This document shows, in pieces, positions 7,224 to 15,195 of a DNA stretch of 64,000 nt. The stretch covers positions 1 through 64,000 of the forward strand of contig NZ_JAGETZ010000023.1 of the NCBI RefSeq assembly GCF_017571495.1, in the 5' to 3' direction. Within the stretch, counting starts at the first letter, position 1, and each line of letters starts with the position of its first letter. Source of the stretch: Hymenobacter negativus (lineage in GTDB: Bacteria; Bacteroidota; Bacteroidia; Cytophagales; Hymenobacteraceae). Under the pieces are notes generated by a model, which did no database searches, was not told the origin of the DNA, and was given only the letters and a program-made list of their open reading frames with translations. The position numbers and the translations under genes are program-made.

Positions 7224-7703
7224 GCAATACGACAACATGTGCAACACAAAAATATTAGACTTATTGCAATACAAATTTATTGGAAACATGTACATATCAA
7301 TTGCAGTATTGCTCATAAGTACAAGCAATATGTACATACTAGCAATGCTACAATACTGAAATACAAATGGCGGCCATAACATTAGGTTATCGGCCGGCCG
7401 CAATGGATAGCAGTAAGGCTAAACGGTCAGTACCCGCACTGCAGTGAATAATCCTTGTAAAATGGTGTGAAAGCCAATTCTCAAGCAATACAGTGCAGTT
7501 GGTGCTTTAACTGGTTGTTTTTAAATCTGCATCTGCTACACTGCAATACATATTGCAAAATGTTGGATGCCAATCTATTCGACTCATCGTCTATGCGGGA
7601 ATTTCCGCAAAACCAACAATGTATGAAAGAACCACCATAATGCCAGCAATACGGAATTATGTGCAATATCAGCAATACTGAAATACCAGCTACAGGGCAA
7701 TAC
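7224..7703 (+). repeat. GCAATAC heptamer cluster, probable centromere (parS)
   Basis: The heptamer GCAATAC occurs at 7224, 7266, 7485, 7543, 7646, 7672 and 7697. An inverted copy lies at 7306 and near copies at about 7325 and 7663. Several are followed by TGAAATAC. The cluster lies upstream of parA in a zone of lower GC. A clustered heptamer there is typical of a plasmid centromere bound by a ribbon-helix-helix partner. Confidence 0.7.
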
Positions 7704-7777
7704 GCCTGTTTTGTTTGGGCAGGCGACATTGAAGCGCTGGAAAGCCAAAAGGATAGGCACTGGCAACGAGTGGCTGG

Positions 7778-7873
7778 GTGAGTGGCAATCAACTAACGAG
7801 CAAAGGAGGGAAGATTAAGTGCCTAGAGGAGTGTTGAGCCTGTGTCACTCGCCAGATGTTGATTGCCACTCAC
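7778..7873. repeat. 16-nt perfect inverted repeat
   Basis: GTGAGTGGCAATCAAC at 7778-7793 is perfectly inverted at 7858-7873, with 64 nt between the arms. No coding sequence is inside. It sits at the outer edge of the partition region and could be the ends of a small element or a site. Confidence 0.6.
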
Positions 7874-8069
7874 GAGGCTTGTCATCCTGTTTCTGACCCA
7901 GCGTTTTTACAGGGAGCGCTAGACCTTAAAACGATGTAGTCGAGCAGAGGGCCACGTGAGGGCAACAGGTTGTAGCGGCTGCTGTCTCAACTTGGCCCCG
8001 CTTTCACTGGCTGTGGAGCAGCTAACTGATTCGTTGAATACCGACTGATTGCTTGTCAATTGCCACCAT

Positions 8070-8112
8070 GCGCAGCAGCTAGCGGCGGCCAGACCGCCGC
8101 TAGCTGCTGCGC
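8070..8112. repeat. 19-nt perfect palindrome with 5-nt loop
   Basis: The arms at 8070-8088 and 8094-8112 are perfect reverse complements (core GCAGCAGCTAGCGGCGG) around CCAGA. It is 46 nt beyond the stop of the small gene at 8158-8454, so it could act as a terminator, although no T tract follows. Confidence 0.6.
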
Positions 8113-8157
8113 TCGTACCGCGCCAAACAGCTTCATGGCCACTGGCTCGACCACCGC

Positions 8158-8454
8158 TCAGGCAACAGCGGGGTGGATAACACCCTGGCGGACAAGCAGC
8201 AGGATTTCGCCCCGGGTCAGGGTGGGTACAGCTAACAGCGGCAGGGCAACCCCTAACAACCCGACTTCCAGACGGGGGAATAACTCGTCCAGCGCCTCGT
8301 CTTCCAGCAGCAACGCGGGGTGCAGGGCCTGGACAATGGGAATCACCGCACGCAGGTGAAAGCAGGTCGTGTCCACAATGCAGCGGACGTCCCCGTAGTT
8401 CACGGGCACGAAAGGTGAGTTGGTATAGGGTTGCTCCAGGTCTTCCATGGGCAT
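8158..8454 (-). CDS. hypothetical protein
   Basis: 98 residues starting MPMEDLEQPYTNSPFVPVNY. The middle and C-terminus are Leu-rich and helical (LLLEDEALDELFPRLEVGLL). No signal peptide and no family recognised. It starts 3 nt after the stop of the gene at 8458-8670, so the two are one operon. It may belong to the plasmid core, or be cargo between the core and the right array. Confidence 0.55.
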   Translation of the reverse strand: MPMEDLEQPYTNSPFVPVNYGDVRCIVDTTCFHLRAVIPIVQALHPALLLEDEALDELFPRLEVGLLGVALPLLAVPTLTRGEILLLVRQGVIHPAVA

Positions 8455-8457
8455 TCC

Positions 8458-8670
8458 TTACAGCCACGCAGCCACTATCAGGGCCCGCTTGGCCCGGCGC
8501 AGGTAGGCCATGGCATCGGGCAACGAGCCTTGGTAGAGCAGCACCAGGTCCGCCCCTAAGTCGGGGGAAGCAATCCGCAAGAAATGGGTCGTATTTCCAA
8601 GGTGCCCGATGCCCCCGACCTCAATTGGAAAGGGAGCAAGGTGCTCACAAAGTTGACGCACCGCTAGCAA
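8458..8670 (-). CDS. hypothetical protein
   Basis: 70 residues starting MLAVRQLCEHLAPFPIEVGG. It is soluble and no family was recognised. It is first of a two-gene operon with 8158-8454. The start is the first available ATG, and a GTG or other upstream start cannot be excluded. Confidence 0.5.
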   Translation of the reverse strand: MLAVRQLCEHLAPFPIEVGGIGHLGNTTHFLRIASPDLGADLVLLYQGSLPDAMAYLRRAKRALIVAAWL

Positions 8671-9047
8671 TCCTGTGGGCTCTCCGTCAATCCCACAGGG
8701 AGGGTGCCTTCATTGTGATATGAGGCTCCATTCCCTGCCAGCCAAGTTCACCTCTGAAGCTCCGCAATGATTCCATCAGTGAGTTGGGGGGCTGTATGCC
8801 TAAGAAATAACGCATTTCATTGGAGCAAAAACCAAATGATAATAAATAATCAAACTAGCTGATGAGCAGATAAAATATAAATAGAGTAGTACAGGCAGGA
8901 ACTAATGGTGCAGGCCTGGTTTTGCTAATGGGTCTGATGACTTCGTCTTGCTGAATGCAAACCCTTTGTAGTAGGTGCATTTTAGGCTGGATGCGCTGCA
9001 TCGTTACTTGGTAAACAACCCCCTACTTCACACCTATAGCAAACGTA
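8671..9047. other. gene-free AT-rich stretch
   Basis: No convincing gene, hairpin or RNA seen. GC falls clearly below the flanks, as it does in the CD-NTase remnant that follows, suggesting both arrived together. A weak match to the repeat head (CAAAGGGT, minus strand) lies near 8950-8980 but is too short to call. Confidence 0.4.
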
Positions 9048-9480
9048 CACACCCAATTTAATAAGTTTCACCCCGATAAAAAAAATCGGGATTCGGCTGG
9101 ACCGATTCAAAAAATAGAAACAATTGTGCGACAAGCGCAACGTTATCCATCGCCGTTTGAAAGGCAACCTGCCCGGGGTTTTTGAGAAGTACGGGGAGCC
9201 AAATCTGATTCCGACTTTTAAGGACCAAGGCAGCTATAAAACAAACACCGGCATTAAGCTGCTGGCGGGCGGCAGTGGGTACGACATTGACCAAGGCGTT
9301 TATTTTGATACGCCGAAAGACAGAGAGGGCGCCTATTCACCCCTTACGTTAAAGAAGCGAGTCGAAGAAGCGTTAAATGAGCTTACAGATGACATTCGCA
9401 TTCGCCGTCCATGCCCAACTCTTACTCAGCAGAAATCAAGAAAAACTCTTTCTATTGGCAAGTAAAGGGACAGACTAACC
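9048..9480 (+). pseudogene. decayed CD-NTase (CBASS nucleotidyltransferase) fragment
   Basis: Conceptual translation gives an N-terminal FNKFH segment, then CDKRNVIHRRLKGNLPGVFE, then DQGSYKTNTGIKLL and GYDIDQGVYF. The GS...D-I-D-x-G pattern is the metal-binding active site of OAS-like CD-NTases, the cyclic-oligonucleotide synthases of CBASS anti-phage systems. The gene is dead: a frameshift in the A-run near 9080, a TAG at 9115, another frameshift near 9424, and then no further matching sequence before the repeat at 9490. Intact enzymes are roughly 300-400 residues, so only the first third remains. No effector gene (phospholipase, nuclease, TM protein) or Cap2/Cap3 is nearby. Confidence 0.7.
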
Positions 9481-9489
9481 GATTCTATT

Positions 9490-9544
9490 TCTTCGCTCCT
9501 TCAATCAAACGGCCTGCGTTTAGCTTCGGACCCTTTGACTAAAC
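9490..9544 (-). repeat. cassette repeat, long form
   Basis: Minus strand: GTTTAGTCAAAGGGTCCGA, then AGCTAAACGCAGGCCGTTTG, then a degenerate tail ATTGAAGGAGCG. TCAAA and TTTGA form inverted ends. It bounds the right array. Confidence 0.8.
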
Positions 9545-9549
9545 TGTTT

Positions 9550-10037
9550 TTACCGGGTCAACGTCCGGGGAAGGATGCGGATGAGGCCCACGATGGCCAA
9601 GGCACTAATCCAGCACACGACGTAAAGCTGCGCGCGGAAGAACCCCAGGGTGCCGGGCTGGTCCAGCCAACGGTAGAAGGGCACACCCTGGGGACTCAGT
9701 TGGAAGGCTACGGCATCGACAACTAACAGGGGCACGAAGGCCCGCAGCCAAAAGTGCACGGGCACGTAGCGCCCGGCCTACCACGAGGCTCCGGCCAGCA
9801 CGTACCCGCTCAGCAAGGCGTGCAGCACGAGCCCATACACGTAGTAGGCAGGATTCATGGTGGGGGCGCACGCAACGTCCACCGCCGCGCCGCGTACGCC
9901 AGCAGCCCCGACAGCCCGGTTTGCACGGTGCTGGTCGTGGCGAGCCACCCCCACCGCGGGAATGAATTGACCGGTCCCCAGCCGTTGGCCACAACGACCA
10001 GCACCAGACAACCGAACACGTATTCGAGCACGAGCAT
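9550..10037 (-). pseudogene. broken small integral membrane protein
   Basis: The reading frames together give a protein of about 160 residues with four hydrophobic segments: MLVLEYVFGCLVLVVVANGW, YYVYGLVLHALLSGYVLAGA, LRAFVPLLVVDAVAFQL and LYVVCWISALAIVGLIRIL. It is split by a frameshift near 9860, in a G-run just before MNPAYYVYG, and by an in-frame TAG near 9779 after LAGASW. The family resembles small four-helix (DoxX/DUF-type) membrane proteins, but I cannot name it. It is the only gene between two minus-strand repeats. Confidence 0.65.
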
Positions 10038-10056
10038 CGGCGTGAACCATCATTTC
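10029..10056 (-). repeat. cassette repeat, degenerate copy
   Basis: Minus strand reads GTTCAGTGAAATGATGGTTC, matching GTTCA-n3-AAACGGTGGTC at most positions. It occurs where the array pattern predicts a copy, 5' of the broken membrane gene. Confidence 0.5.
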
Positions 10057-10100
10057 ACTGAACCCATAAGACCCGCCGGCTCACTAGCAAAGCTGCCTAG

Positions 10101-10517
10101 CTAGGCTTCGATGTAGAAGACAAAGGACATCGTTTCGGTGGCCTGTGCCAGCAAGTCGGTGTTGGCAAACCAATCCAGATGAACATGCCCACCGGCATCC
10201 AGGGTAGACACGTTTTCCACAAATTCAGCCAATTTTCGAAACGCTTGTGCGTCCCCCGAAAGCTTCAGCGCTGCCCTATCTATGCGGACGGTGATGACCC
10301 CATTTGATTGTTCCATGTGCTCTATCGTTAATTCCCGCATTGGCACGGGATAATACTTGTGGAGCTTGTGCCTGAGAGGAAACACCCCCGTTGAAAGTCC
10401 AGTTAACCGTTTCGAGGCGCGGGCGAACCCGGTGCACGTACCCGAAATCGAAATCTCAATTTCAGAGTGCTCTTGATGTGAACTGGTGTGGATAGCTATT
10501 TCGCACATCGTAGGCAA
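10101..10517 (-). CDS. hypothetical protein
   Basis: 138 residues. The C-terminal 70 residues (VRIDRAALKLSGDAQAFRKL, then EFVENVSTLDAGGHVHLDWF) have a regular alpha/beta pattern and look like a small immunity-type fold; this resemblance is inference. The N-terminal half is Ser/His-rich and less protein-like. The start may instead be the Met at residue 4. It is bounded by repeats on both sides and runs in the repeat direction. Confidence 0.55.
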   Translation of the reverse strand: MPTMCEIAIHTSSHQEHSEIEISISGTCTGFARASKRLTGLSTGVFPLRHKLHKYYPVPMRELTIEHMEQSNGVITVRIDRAALKLSGDAQAFRKLAEFVENVSTLDAGGHVHLDWFANTDLLAQATETMSFVFYIEA

Positions 10518-10520
10518 TGG

Positions 10521-10580
10521 GTTTAAACGCTCGTTAAGTTGAAAGACTACGTTTACCTTCGGACCGCTTGAAATACGTAA
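10521..10580 (-). repeat. cassette repeat, long form
   Basis: Minus strand: TTTCAAGCGGTCCGAAGGT, AAACGTAGTCTTTCAACT, then TAACGAGCGTTTAA. Head and tail motifs are both present, so this copy links the two halves of the long form. Confidence 0.8.
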
Positions 10581-10632
10581 AAGGGCTATTGCTTTGCTTC
10601 AGTGGTGGGCGTTGGCACGTGTGCCGTCCCCA

Positions 10633-11268
10633 TTAGGATGCGGGTAGGACAGCCGTCGAATAGGGGGCCACAACCCGCCAGCTTAGGCGAGTATACAGCG
10701 CACAGCCAGCTTCGGTGGCCACGAGCAGGCGCTCGCTAACCCCGGCCTCGGCGGCCACCGCATCCAGCGCGCCCATCAAGGCGGTCGCCAGTCCTCTGCG
10801 GCGGTGAAACTTCTGTGTTTCGATCCGGTCAAAGACCGCACTTCCCCGGTACAGCACGACTCGCCCAATCGCCGCCGTCTGCCCCGTGGCATCGGTTAAG
10901 CGGATTACGGAAGCCCCATGTTCGACGGCGACCATTGCCACATACTCGGCGGGCACGGGAAAGGAGTAGGGCAGCACCGTCGGACAGGACATCAAATATC
11001 GGGGCTGTTTCACCTGCCATGGAGCGGGCAGTACGCGCCGCAGGTGGGCTGGTTCGACGGCGGCCTTGAGATAAATGAAGGGCTCGTGGATACGGATAGT
11101 ACAGGCTTGCAGCGCGGGTCCCGCGTCCACAAACACGTGGCGCCGCACCTGCTCGGGCCAGCCCACCTCGACGACTAATCCACCGCCGTCGGGTTGGGGC
11201 AGCGGCAATCCGCGGGCCAGGCTCCAACCTGTCAACCAGCGGTCCAGAAGAGGCAAATCAACAGGCAT
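10633..11268 (-). CDS. GNAT-family N-acetyltransferase
   Basis: 211 residues. The C-terminal 100 residues carry a GNAT fold: strand AAIGRVVLYRGSAVFDRIET, then the acetyl-CoA loop HRRRGLATALMGALDAVAAE (R/Q-x-x-G-x-A type), then LLVATEAGCALYTRLSWRVV. The N-terminal domain is extra and may hold the acceptor pocket; substrate unknown. GNATs are among the commonest cargo of gene-cassette arrays. The gene runs in the repeat direction between the copies at 10521 and 11373 and appears intact. Confidence 0.85.
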   Translation of the reverse strand: MPVDLPLLDRWLTGWSLARGLPLPQPDGGGLVVEVGWPEQVRRHVFVDAGPALQACTIRIHEPFIYLKAAVEPAHLRRVLPAPWQVKQPRYLMSCPTVLPYSFPVPAEYVAMVAVEHGASVIRLTDATGQTAAIGRVVLYRGSAVFDRIETQKFHRRRGLATALMGALDAVAAEAGVSERLLVATEAGCALYTRLSWRVVAPYSTAVLPAS

Positions 11269-11372
11269 TATTCGGGGAACTAGGAGGCAACAGGAGGCTA
11301 TTGTAGTACGAACTACGGCGTACGAGCCGATGGATGGGATGAGAAGGACGACATGCTTACCAGAAGCGGAAT

Positions 11373-11406
11373 CCTCGTTTTAACGATTCTGACCGTTTCA
11401 ATGAAC
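11373..11406 (-). repeat. cassette repeat copy
   Basis: Minus strand reads GTTCATTGAAACGGTCAGA, then ATCGTTAAAACGAGG. Head and shortened tail are both recognisable. It lies between the acetyltransferase and the next gene upstream. Confidence 0.75.
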
Positions 11407-11424
11407 GAAGAAGAAAGGGGCTTC

Positions 11425-11954
11425 TTAAAGTGTGTGCTCCCATGCGGGGTATGTGAACCAGTCCTTCAAGGCGCCGGTGCGGGTAGCAGTGCCATACGCG
11501 TCGGGAACCACGTGCACGACCAGATCCGGGAAGACGAGCTTGCCCCGGTTGGGGCCTCGCCGGCAAAGGCATACAGCCACACCTGTTCCACGCGGGCGCC
11601 CAGGGTCACACGTAGCGCCGAAAGGCCGCCAAGCGCGAAGCGTTCGTGCCCCAGGGGGACGGCTTCTCCCGCCTGCAACTCGGCGACCGGACGCGCCCAG
11701 ACGGGGCGCCGAGGCTCCCCCGCTTGCTGGGGCAGGTCCAGTCGCGGGCCCGCAGGCCCATGCTCCACCCGGGGCGTTTGCCCGTCAGGGAACTGGGCCA
11801 GTTCGAAGGCCCCGGCTGTGGTCGAGAGGTACACGTCTGCAGACGTGTCGCCGAGGGCTGGGAACGCCGTGGAGAAAGTCTCTTGGTTGCCGTCGAGCAC
11901 CACTGCGCCGACCAAGGGATGCAGTTGGGCAAAGTAAACCATAAGAGCAGGCAA
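11425..11954 (-). pseudogene. hypothetical protein with a C-terminal frameshift
   Basis: The first frame runs from MPALMVYFAQLHPLVGAVVL through DVYLSTTAGAFELAQF. After about 11560 the protein-like reading moves to another frame (KLVFPDLVVHVVPDAYGTAT and ALKDWFTYPAWEHTL), ending at 11425. Joined, it is about 176 residues, soluble, beta-rich, of no recognised family. Left unshifted, the product ends in a low-quality tail at 11466. It is bounded by repeats at 11373 and 12003 and runs with them. Confidence 0.5.
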
Positions 11955-12002
11955 GGCGACCCGGAGGATAGCCTGCCGCCCAAGTCAGGGAGACAATACC
12001 TT

Positions 12003-12028
12003 CATTTGGCTCATTTAGCTGAACATTA
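12003..12028 (-). repeat. cassette repeat, degenerate last copy
   Basis: Minus strand reads GTTCAGCTAAATGAGCC; only the head is convincing. It lies where a copy is expected upstream of the 11425-11954 gene and before the carbohydrate locus. Confidence 0.4.
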
Positions 12029-12102
12029 AGGCTGTTTGCGGAGGGAATTAGCCAGTAAAAAAGGCTATAAAAACTATCACTTGATAAGCATTTGTGCCCA
12101 GT

Positions 12103-15003
12103 TCACTTCCGCTGGGGCTTCAGTTCGTCGGGGCTGTTCTTGGTGAAGGTGCTGAACTGCTCGCGCGAGGGTGTTTCGAACAAGTCTTTCACCACGGCTA
12201 ACTCGACAGCTGCGGCCGGCTGAAACTTCGCCGACTGGGCGTAGCGCAGCAGGCTGTAGTAGAGCTGCTGGGCGGCGGGTCGCTGGGCATCATCGGTGGC
12301 CGATAGGTTGGCGCTGGTTACCAGCAGGCGGCCGGGGCCTACGCGGGCTTCCAAGACTAGGGCTAGGCGGCGATTTAGAAACCAGGTGTCGATGGGCTGC
12401 ACGATGGGCCGGAAGCCGGACGGAAAATCCTCCAGGTGCATCACTTGGGCCTGGTTCACGATTTCCCACCACTGCAAGTCGCTGTGCGCGTCGGTGGGAA
12501 AGTCGGCCAGGGCGGGGTGGGCTGGGTCTACCACGAAGCCCGTGACGTGCGGCGGGCGCATCTTAAACCACGACGTATTCCAGAACACGGGGGTGAAGCT
12601 CATGGCTACTTCTTTGCCTTTCACGACCTTGCCCGCCGCATTCAGCAGCACGCGGCCGCCCCGCGCCAGTACCTGCTGCGCCCGGGCGTCGAGGCTGGTG
12701 CACACGTACACGTCGCTTTTGGGCAGCGTCGGCAATTGGGCCGGGTACACCCAGAAGCTCCAGTCGTTGGCTACGTCGGTGCCGGGTAGGGTAATTTCCA
12801 AGGTCAGCTTGGTGGCGCTGCTGATGCCCCTTAGGGGTAGGCGTACGGTGCCCAGCGGCGTGTTGGTGCCCGTAGGAATGGCCACCGGGGCGAAGCTGCC
12901 CTGCGCCACCACCTGCGGGCCGTTTTTGATGGTCCAGGCCAGGGCTGAGGGGGATAGGTCTTGGGCCCCGTAGTGCGCCAGCTCGGCCGTGGCCTCGAAG
13001 GTTTCGCTGTTGGTAAACACGAACTTCGGTAGCCGCGCCAGCGGCACGGTGGGCTGGCAGAAGCGCCGGTACTGCGCCGCCGAAATGTAGCCTTTCTCCC
13101 GAAAAAATGGGTTCAGCACCCCCACCAGCGCCGTGCCCTGGCCCGGGAAATCCTGCAAGCCCAGCAGCTGAAACCCCGCTAAGCCGGGCGTGCGCAGCGT
13201 GGCTTCTATCTCATTCTTGTAGCACAGCGCCTGGAGTTTGCCCGACGCTTGCAGGAAGGCCTCGGCCTGGTCAGCCATGCCGCGGTCGGCGAGGTCTTGC
13301 TGAAACAGCTCCAAGTTGCGGGCCTTGTACACGCCGGTGTACTGGCTAATTTCTTTGAAATCAGGAAACACACACCACTGGCCCATCTCGTGGGTGAGGT
13401 AGGGCATGGTGAATTTCTCGATGGCGGCGTGGTAGTCAAAGGTGCTGTTGGGGCGCTCTTTGGCCCAGGGCAAGCTCCGGGCGCCCGATTTTATCATGTA
13501 TTCGTTTTCGGGCACCAACGGCCAGCTCATGGCCACCGAGGCGCCGGTGTAGAGGCGGCGGGTATCGCGGGTCTGCCAGTACTTCACGAAGTCGGCCAGG
13601 TACTTGGCTTGGTTGCGGCCGGCGGGTTCGTTGCCAGCGGCCAGCAAGCAGTAGGAGGCGTGGTTGCCGTAGGCGGCGGCCATGCGGGTGGTCTCGTCGA
13701 GGATGAACTGGTCGATGGGTCGGCCGTCGCCCAGCGAAGTGCCGTGGTTGGGCCAACTCGGCCCCTCGGGCTGGAGGTAGAAACCCAACTGGTCAGCCGC
13801 CGCAAACGCGGCCTCGGGCGGGCACCACGAATGAAAGCGCACGTGGTTGAAGCCGTGGGCCTTCATGATGCCCAGCACCCGCAGCCAGTTGGGTACGTCA
13901 GTGGCGGGGTAGCCGGTCAGCGGAAATTCGCCGTTGTGCAAATCACCCCGCAGAAACACCGGGCGGCCATTCACCAGCAGGCGGTTGCCCTGGGTTTTGA
14001 TTTCGCGCATGCCGAAGCTGGTGCGCTGCTCGTCGGCCAAGCCCTTGCGGGGTTGCAGCGTGGCCGTAAGCTGGTAGAGCGCGGGGTGAAACTCATCCCA
14101 GAGTTGCACCGCCTCGCCCATGGGCAGCGTCACTTCCAAGGTGGTTTCGCCCGGCTTGGCGGTGAAGTTGGTGCTGGCCGGGGCCACTTGGTGCGGGGTA
14201 GCGGTGTTGAATGCCTGCGCTGCCAGTTGCACGGTGCCGTTCGCTTTTTTAGGCAACGTATTTTTTATTAACAGCTTGACTAAGGCCGTGCGGTGCGCCA
14301 CGTCGGGGTAGACCTGCACGCTCTGCAAAAAGACAGGCGGCCCAGCCTGTAGTTCCAGCCGCCCAATCAGCCCGTTCCAATTACCCTGAATATGGTCTGA
14401 TACGCTGTGCGAATCGGGCCCCACATTGAGCACCGTTAGGCGATTATCGACGCGCACAGTGAGCGTGTGCGAGCCGGGGGGTAGGGCCGCCGTGAGGTCG
14501 TACTCGTGCGGAGCAACTAGTGAAGTTTGCTGGCCTATTTCCGTATTATCGACCCAAACGCGGGTGTTGTAGTGAGCGCGCTCCAGGAATAGCACCAGCC
14601 GATGGCCGCGCCAAGCAGCGGGAATCTCAACGGTTTTCTGGTACCAGGCGGCGCCCACGTAGTAAGTGGCGGGCGTGAGCCAGAACGGAATTTTGAAGTT
14701 GTCGGGCTGGCGGTATTTGGCCATGCGCGGGTTGAAAAACCACGAGCTGTCGTAGATGGTGGCCGTCCATTTCGTGCGCAGCGAAATGGGGGCGCCCTTG
14801 CCGTTCTCGGCCATTGAGCCGGGTAGGCGCACGGTTTCGGGCAGGGTAGTGGCAAACCAGCGGGCTGCCACGCCAGCATCCTGAGCATCGGCCCGGAAGC
14901 GCCACTCGCCGGCCAGCGGCAGCACCTCGGCCGCCCGCAGCTGGCCCGGCCGACCGCCGAGCAGCCCCAACAGCGCCACGCAAAAAACAAGGAAAGAGCG
15001 CAT
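12103..15003 (-). CDS. glycoside hydrolase family 2 protein (beta-galactosidase-like)
   Basis: 966 residues with signal peptide MRSFLVFCVALLGLLGGRPG, so it is exported to the periplasm or surface. A jelly-roll sugar-binding domain (about 60-220; WYQKTVEIPAAWRGHRLVLF), an immunoglobulin-like sandwich and a TIM barrel follow. The barrel shows GH2 landmarks: HNGEFPLTGYP, NHVRFHSWCPPEAAFAAADQ, the acid/base Glu in AAGNEPAG (near residue 459) and a candidate nucleophile Glu in THEMGQWCV (near 539). The C-terminal 250 residues are an additional domain. It is last of a minus-strand cluster with the GH35 and DUF5107 genes, suggesting stepwise removal of galactosyl or uronyl residues from a plant or algal glycan; the exact substrate cannot be read. 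Confidence 0.88.
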   Translation of the reverse strand: MRSFLVFCVALLGLLGGRPGQLRAAEVLPLAGEWRFRADAQDAGVAARWFATTLPETVRLPGSMAENGKGAPISLRTKWTATIYDSSWFFNPRMAKYRQPDNFKIPFWLTPATYYVGAAWYQKTVEIPAAWRGHRLVLFLERAHYNTRVWVDNTEIGQQTSLVAPHEYDLTAALPPGSHTLTVRVDNRLTVLNVGPDSHSVSDHIQGNWNGLIGRLELQAGPPVFLQSVQVYPDVAHRTALVKLLIKNTLPKKANGTVQLAAQAFNTATPHQVAPASTNFTAKPGETTLEVTLPMGEAVQLWDEFHPALYQLTATLQPRKGLADEQRTSFGMREIKTQGNRLLVNGRPVFLRGDLHNGEFPLTGYPATDVPNWLRVLGIMKAHGFNHVRFHSWCPPEAAFAAADQLGFYLQPEGPSWPNHGTSLGDGRPIDQFILDETTRMAAAYGNHASYCLLAAGNEPAGRNQAKYLADFVKYWQTRDTRRLYTGASVAMSWPLVPENEYMIKSGARSLPWAKERPNSTFDYHAAIEKFTMPYLTHEMGQWCVFPDFKEISQYTGVYKARNLELFQQDLADRGMADQAEAFLQASGKLQALCYKNEIEATLRTPGLAGFQLLGLQDFPGQGTALVGVLNPFFREKGYISAAQYRRFCQPTVPLARLPKFVFTNSETFEATAELAHYGAQDLSPSALAWTIKNGPQVVAQGSFAPVAIPTGTNTPLGTVRLPLRGISSATKLTLEITLPGTDVANDWSFWVYPAQLPTLPKSDVYVCTSLDARAQQVLARGGRVLLNAAGKVVKGKEVAMSFTPVFWNTSWFKMRPPHVTGFVVDPAHPALADFPTDAHSDLQWWEIVNQAQVMHLEDFPSGFRPIVQPIDTWFLNRRLALVLEARVGPGRLLVTSANLSATDDAQRPAAQQLYYSLLRYAQSAKFQPAAAVELAVVKDLFETPSREQFSTFTKNSPDELKPQRK

Positions 15004-15031
15004 AATCTAGAGAGTCGTTGAGCGTAAAAAC

Positions 15032-15164
15032 CGATGGCGCGGGGCTCTGCCCCGTGCCGATTATTTGCGGGCCTCTGGCCCGCTACGTTAGGGCACATCT
15101 CGCGCTACGCAAGCAGGCCAGAAGCCTGCCAATAGTCGGCACAGGGCAGAGCCCCGCGCCATCG
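15032..15164. repeat. 29-nt imperfect inverted repeat element (REP/MITE-like)
   Basis: The arms at 15032-15060 and 15136-15164 (core GGCGCGGGGCTCTGCCC) are reverse complements with one mismatch. Two smaller palindromes lie inside, CGGGCCTCTGGCCCG and CAGGCCAGAAGCCTG. It fills the gap between the GH35 and GH2 genes. Nested palindromes with no coding content suggest a mobile intergenic repeat; it could also attenuate transcription between the two genes. Confidence 0.75.
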
Positions 15165-15195
15165 AGCGCACAGTAATTAGCATAAGGTGAAAGTC

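Noticed and set aside
7416..7450. Possible plus-strand cassette repeat (GGCTAAACGGTCAGT)
   Set aside because: Only an 8-9 base core matches, neither full head nor tail is present, and it lies inside the heptamer region.
8950..8985. Weak repeat-like CAAAGGGT on the minus strand upstream of the CD-NTase remnant
   Set aside because: Eight matching bases are not enough, although its position would fit the array pattern.
63..12028. Calling the arrays a true integron
   Set aside because: No integron integrase, attI or Pc promoter is in the window, and most copies are shorter than known attC sites. The term is kept as a comparison only.
13249..14271. Long plus-strand open frame inside the GH2 gene
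   Set aside because: High-GC antisense shadow of a gene with clear catalytic motifs.
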